Source: Paenibacillus sp. UBA6285
Lineage (GTDB): Bacteria > Bacillota > Bacilli > Paenibacillales > Paenibacillaceae
Direction of reading: 5' to 3'
Assembly: GCA_002438345.1 (NCBI GenBank)
Contig: DJUJ01000057.1
Location: forward strand, 56,473 to 65,121
DNA length: 8,649 bases
In this document: one piece after another, positions 7,229 through 8,649 of the stretch
Position numbering within the stretch: the first letter of the stretch is position 1
Layout: every line of letters begins with the position of its first letter
Program-made: the position numbers and the translations under genes
Notes under the pieces: model-generated
Seen by the model: the letters and a program-made list of their open reading frames with translations, nothing else
Databases searched by the model: none
What the model was told of the DNA's origin: nothing

Positions 7229-7970
7229 ACTCGACCCTTACGATCCACAGCTTCTTCCCCTGCTCCAAAAATTGTCCAAGCCGCTCACCATCACTTTTCT
7301 TCAACTTCAATTCTGGTGTCGCCACCTTGCCAGTCGAAGTGAAACGATTATTGTTGTTGCCCTTTTCTGAATCCAGCACATCATTATTGTCTTCTGTTCG
7401 CACATAATTCACGGTGACTCCAGATATAAACACCTCCTTTGCAGGTTCGCTAATTGGGCTCTGCACGATCAGTTCTTCCTCTTCCTTCTTGTTATTTGGG
7501 CTAAGCGATTCACTCCGCCTCTCTCGGTCTCCATCTACAAGATAAATATCTACCTTATCCCGGCTGCGCAGTGAACCATTGATGGCATAGATAGCCTCCT
7601 TCGGTATAGGAAAAATCCCTTCATCCTTTAGGGGCTCTAAATCACTAACATCCACTAATGATGCCGTCAAAATACTTCCGTTGGTCAGATTCACATTCGT
7701 AATTTTGTGCTCCACTTGTGCGATTTCTGTAATTACACCCGAAGGTATATCCTTGGTCTGAACAGAATCCAGATATAAATCACTTGCTTTCAGCTCATAG
7801 TTTTTGGGAAGAAACTCCCCGCCTTCCACCTTAATTTTGACCACAGTTCGGGATAGTACGTAGGGCTTGAAATAGAGATCATAACCCAACAGTCCGCCGA
7901 CTCCAGTAATCAAAATGAGACTTGCGAAGAAATAATTGCGTTTCAACAGTTGCCTGCGCTGTAAAGACAA
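7227..7970 (-). CDS. cpaB: CpaB/RcpC-like SAF-domain membrane protein
   Basis: The product has 247 residues when started at the TTG at 7970. This start is preferred to an in-frame TTG at 8009 because AGGAGGTGG lies 5 bases before it, whereas the 8009 codon falls within the T-run of a terminator hairpin. A basic N-terminus is followed by one membrane helix (about 13-30), so the rest should face outward. Residues about 40-115 look like a SAF domain (VKIKVEGGEFLPKN ... LKASDLYLDS ... TNGSILTASLVDV), as in CpaB/RcpC. A linker rich in Glu, Ser and Asn (about 145-215) contains NNKKEEEE and a run of four Asn. In Gram-negatives CpaB works with the secretin; here no outer membrane is expected, so it may instead bind peptidoglycan or the fibre. 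It is the first gene of the operon. Confidence 0.82.
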   Translation of the reverse strand: MSLQRRQLLKRNYFFASLILITGVGGLLGYDLYFKPYVLSRTVVKIKVEGGEFLPKNYELKASDLYLDSVQTKDIPSGVITEIAQVEHKITNVNLTNGSILTASLVDVSDLEPLKDEGIFPIPKEAIYAINGSLRSRDKVDIYLVDGDRERRSESLSPNNKKEEEELIVQSPISEPAKEVFISGVTVNYVRTEDNNDVLDSEKGNNNNRFTSTGKVATPELKLKKSDGERLGQFLEQGKKLWIVRVE

Positions 7971-7975
7971 ACCTT

Positions 7976-7984
7976 CCACCTCCT
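7976..7984 (-). promoter_or_regulatory. Strong Shine-Dalgarno site deciding the cpaB-like start
   Basis: AGGAGGTGG on the minus strand lies 5 bases before the TTG at 7970, an ideal spacing. The alternative TTG at 8009 has only a poor AAGGTG, which belongs to the terminator hairpin stem. This decides the start of the first gene of the operon. Confidence 0.75.
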
Positions 7985-8005
7985 GAAAATACGATGTTGA
8001 AAACG

Positions 8006-8040
8006 ACAAAAAGCACCTTGGCGTAAATAGCCAAGCTGCT
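8006..8040 (-). terminator. Intrinsic terminator or attenuator between purU and the Tad-like operon
   Basis: On the minus strand AGCA-g-CTTGGC pairs with GCCAAG-g-TGCT around a 7-base loop, giving 10 base pairs with one internal mismatch, followed immediately by TTTTTG. This is a typical rho-independent terminator for transcripts coming from purU. It ends only ~36 bases before the first operon start and 22 bases before its ribosome binding site, leaving little room for a promoter downstream. The 5' AAAAAGCA segment at 8048-8055 is perfectly complementary to TGCTTTTT at 8008-8015, so an alternative pairing that opens the terminator base is possible. On the plus strand a T-run (8051-8057) also follows, but no plus-strand gene needs it. 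Confidence 0.7.
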
Positions 8041-8060
8041 GGTAAAATGCTTTTTTTACC
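8041..8060 (-). other. Small perfect hairpin in the intergenic leader
   Basis: GGTAAAA pairs with TTTTACC over a 6-base loop AAAGCA. It directly abuts the terminator hairpin, and its A-rich 5' arm and loop contain the segment that could pair with the terminator T-run. It may be part of a switch or simply a side effect of AT-rich sequence. Confidence 0.5.
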
Positions 8061-8089
8061 TTTGGAGATTTAGAAAGCTATTAAATTAT

Positions 8090-8149
8090 AGGGTTCCGGC
8101 GAAAGCACTTAGGCTTTATACCGTTAAACTTTCACCGGAAATCAACCCT
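8090..8149 (-). other. Long imperfect hairpin directly after the purU stop
   Basis: On the minus strand AGGGTT (8149-8144) pairs with AACCCT (8095-8090); after a 5-base one-sided bulge, CCGGTGAAAG (8138-8129) pairs with CTTTCGCCGG (8105-8096) with one U-G pair. The loop can form further short pairings (TTTA with TAAG, GGU with GCC). No T-run follows, so it is not itself a terminator. It could stabilise the purU mRNA 3' end, be an interspersed repeat, or be the sensor part of a leader for the operon. I could not match it to a riboswitch class that I remember. Confidence 0.6.
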
Positions 8150-8649
8150 TTATTTAAATACTACAGTCTTATTCTGATGGACGAGGATCCGGTCTTCGAT
8201 ATGCCATTTCACCGCACGAGCCAGAACAACCCGCTCAATGGTGCGTCCAATCCGCTTCAGCTCGATGACATCATCACTGTGACTAACCCGCTGCACATCC
8301 TGTTCAATAATCGGACCGCCATCAAGCTCTTCTGTAACATAGTGAGCAGTAGCTCCAATAATCTTAACTCCGCGCTGGTACGCTTGAGCATAAGGATTAC
8401 CGCCAATAAAGGCTGGCAGGAAGGAGTGATGAATATTAATAATTTGGTGGCGATAGTGCTCAATAAACGACGGTGAGATAATCTGCATATACCGAGCCAG
8501 AATTATAACATCAATGTCGTCTCCGATGACCTCAAGCTGACGTTTTTCCGCCTCAGCCTTAGTATCTGCTGTAACTGGAATATGGTGAAAAGGAATGCCG
8601 AAGGACTCGACATACGATTTCATATCCAAATGGTTGCTCACGACGAGAG
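8150..8649 (-). CDS. purU: Formyltetrahydrofolate deformylase, C-terminal part
   Basis: The reading frame is open to the right window edge, so the N-terminal ~120 residues, including the ACT regulatory domain, lie outside. The visible part starts within [25 protein letters not shown], the segment joining the ACT and formyltransferase domains. The catalytic triad of the formyl-transferase family is present: Asn and His in [11 protein letters not shown] (minus-strand codons around 8432-8440) and Asp in [10 protein letters not shown] (about 8321-8323). PurU hydrolyses 10-formyltetrahydrofolate to formate and tetrahydrofolate in the cytoplasm, supplying formate for purine synthesis and balancing one-carbon pools. 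An internal GTG at 8641 is not the true start, because homology continues upstream of it. The gene is unrelated to the pilus genes and is separated from them by hairpins including a terminator. The identification is firm. Confidence 0.96.
   Translation of the reverse strand, partial: LVVSNHLDMKSYVESFGIPFHHIPVTADTKAEAEKRQLEVIGDDIDVIILARYMQIISPSFIEHYRHQIINIHHSFLPAFIGGNPYAQAYQRGVKIIGATAHYVTEELDGGPIIEQDVQRVSHSDDVIELKRIGRTIERVVLARAVKWHIEDRILVHQNKTVVFK

Noticed and set aside
184..7407. Numerous plus-strand open frames of 60-87 codons within 184-7407
   Set aside because: They lie opposite clear minus-strand genes, have no convincing ribosome binding sites and their products are of low-complexity or Cys/Arg/Ser-rich shadow composition.
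7971..8009. Longer cpaB-like protein starting at the TTG at 8009
   Set aside because: That codon lies in the terminator T-run with a poor ribosome binding site, whereas the TTG at 7970 has AGGAGGTGG at optimal spacing.
8060..8095. Sigma-A promoter using TATAAT at about 8085-8090 on the minus strand
   Set aside because: The -10 match is good but no -35-like hexamer is found at 16-18 bases upstream, and the -10 overlaps the long hairpin arm; too weak to list as a feature.
8010..8149. c-di-GMP (GEMM-I or class II) riboswitch controlling the operon
   Set aside because: Attractive biologically, but the conserved core elements I know for either class are not visible; kept only as an unassigned structured leader.
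8177..8476. Plus-strand 99-residue frame and an overlapping minus-strand 68-residue frame inside purU
   Set aside because: purU is firmly identified with its catalytic residues in its own frame; these are shadows.
1..8649. Mobile elements, tRNA or rRNA genes, CRISPR arrays
   Set aside because: No transposase or integrase frames, no terminal repeats, no regularly spaced repeats and no tRNA-like cloverleaf were noticed.

Overview
The window looks like a chromosomal segment of a Gram-positive Firmicute, most likely Paenibacillus or a close relative. Supporting signs are a moderate GC content, strong AGGAGG-type ribosome binding sites, frequent TTG/GTG starts, signal-peptide exported proteins with no outer-membrane components, and a PurU fragment of the Bacillales type. 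The genus is an inference from sequence character, not from a search. All genes that I accept lie on the minus strand, so the biological order runs from high to low coordinates.

The right end (8150-8649) holds the C-terminal part of purU, formyltetrahydrofolate deformylase, a housekeeping gene that serves as a chromosomal anchor. The next ~180 bases are non-coding but structured: a long imperfect hairpin starting right after the purU stop, a small 7-bp hairpin, and an 11-bp hairpin with a T-run that looks like an intrinsic terminator. This last one lies only ~36 bases before the first gene of the next cluster. I see no good promoter between it and that gene, so it may be an attenuator as well as the purU terminator.

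From 7970 down to 1434 runs a compact Tad/Flp-type (type IVc) pilus or secretion operon: a SAF-domain CpaB/RcpC-like membrane protein, a CpaE/TadZ-like MinD/ParA-family protein, a CpaF/TadA ATPase, TadB-like and TadC-like inner-membrane platform proteins, two tandem tiny Flp-pilin-like proteins (69 and 47 residues), a TadE/DUF4320-like pseudopilin and a second single-pass pseudopilin-like protein. Five of the neighbouring pairs overlap by 4 bases or lie 7-15 bases apart, and several Shine-Dalgarno sequences overlap the preceding stop, indicating translational coupling. The largest break in the core (56 AT-rich bases) precedes the first pilin-like gene.

The end of the cluster (1398 down to 1 and beyond) encodes two Sec-exported proteins: a 217-residue protein with a Pro/Thr-rich linker and an Ig-like (DUF4352-like) domain, and the first 243 residues of an unrecognised secreted protein that runs off the window. 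They are closely spaced with the operon and could be surface components or cargo of the apparatus.

The system is divergent from textbook Tad loci. The TadZ-like protein lacks both lysines of the ParA P-loop, the pilin-like proteins lack the canonical G|xxxxE prepilin cleavage signature, and no prepilin peptidase is present in the window. The ATPase appears intact. Together this suggests an assembled, possibly non-classical Tad-like machine of Gram-positive bacteria whose major subunit and mode of processing are not obvious.
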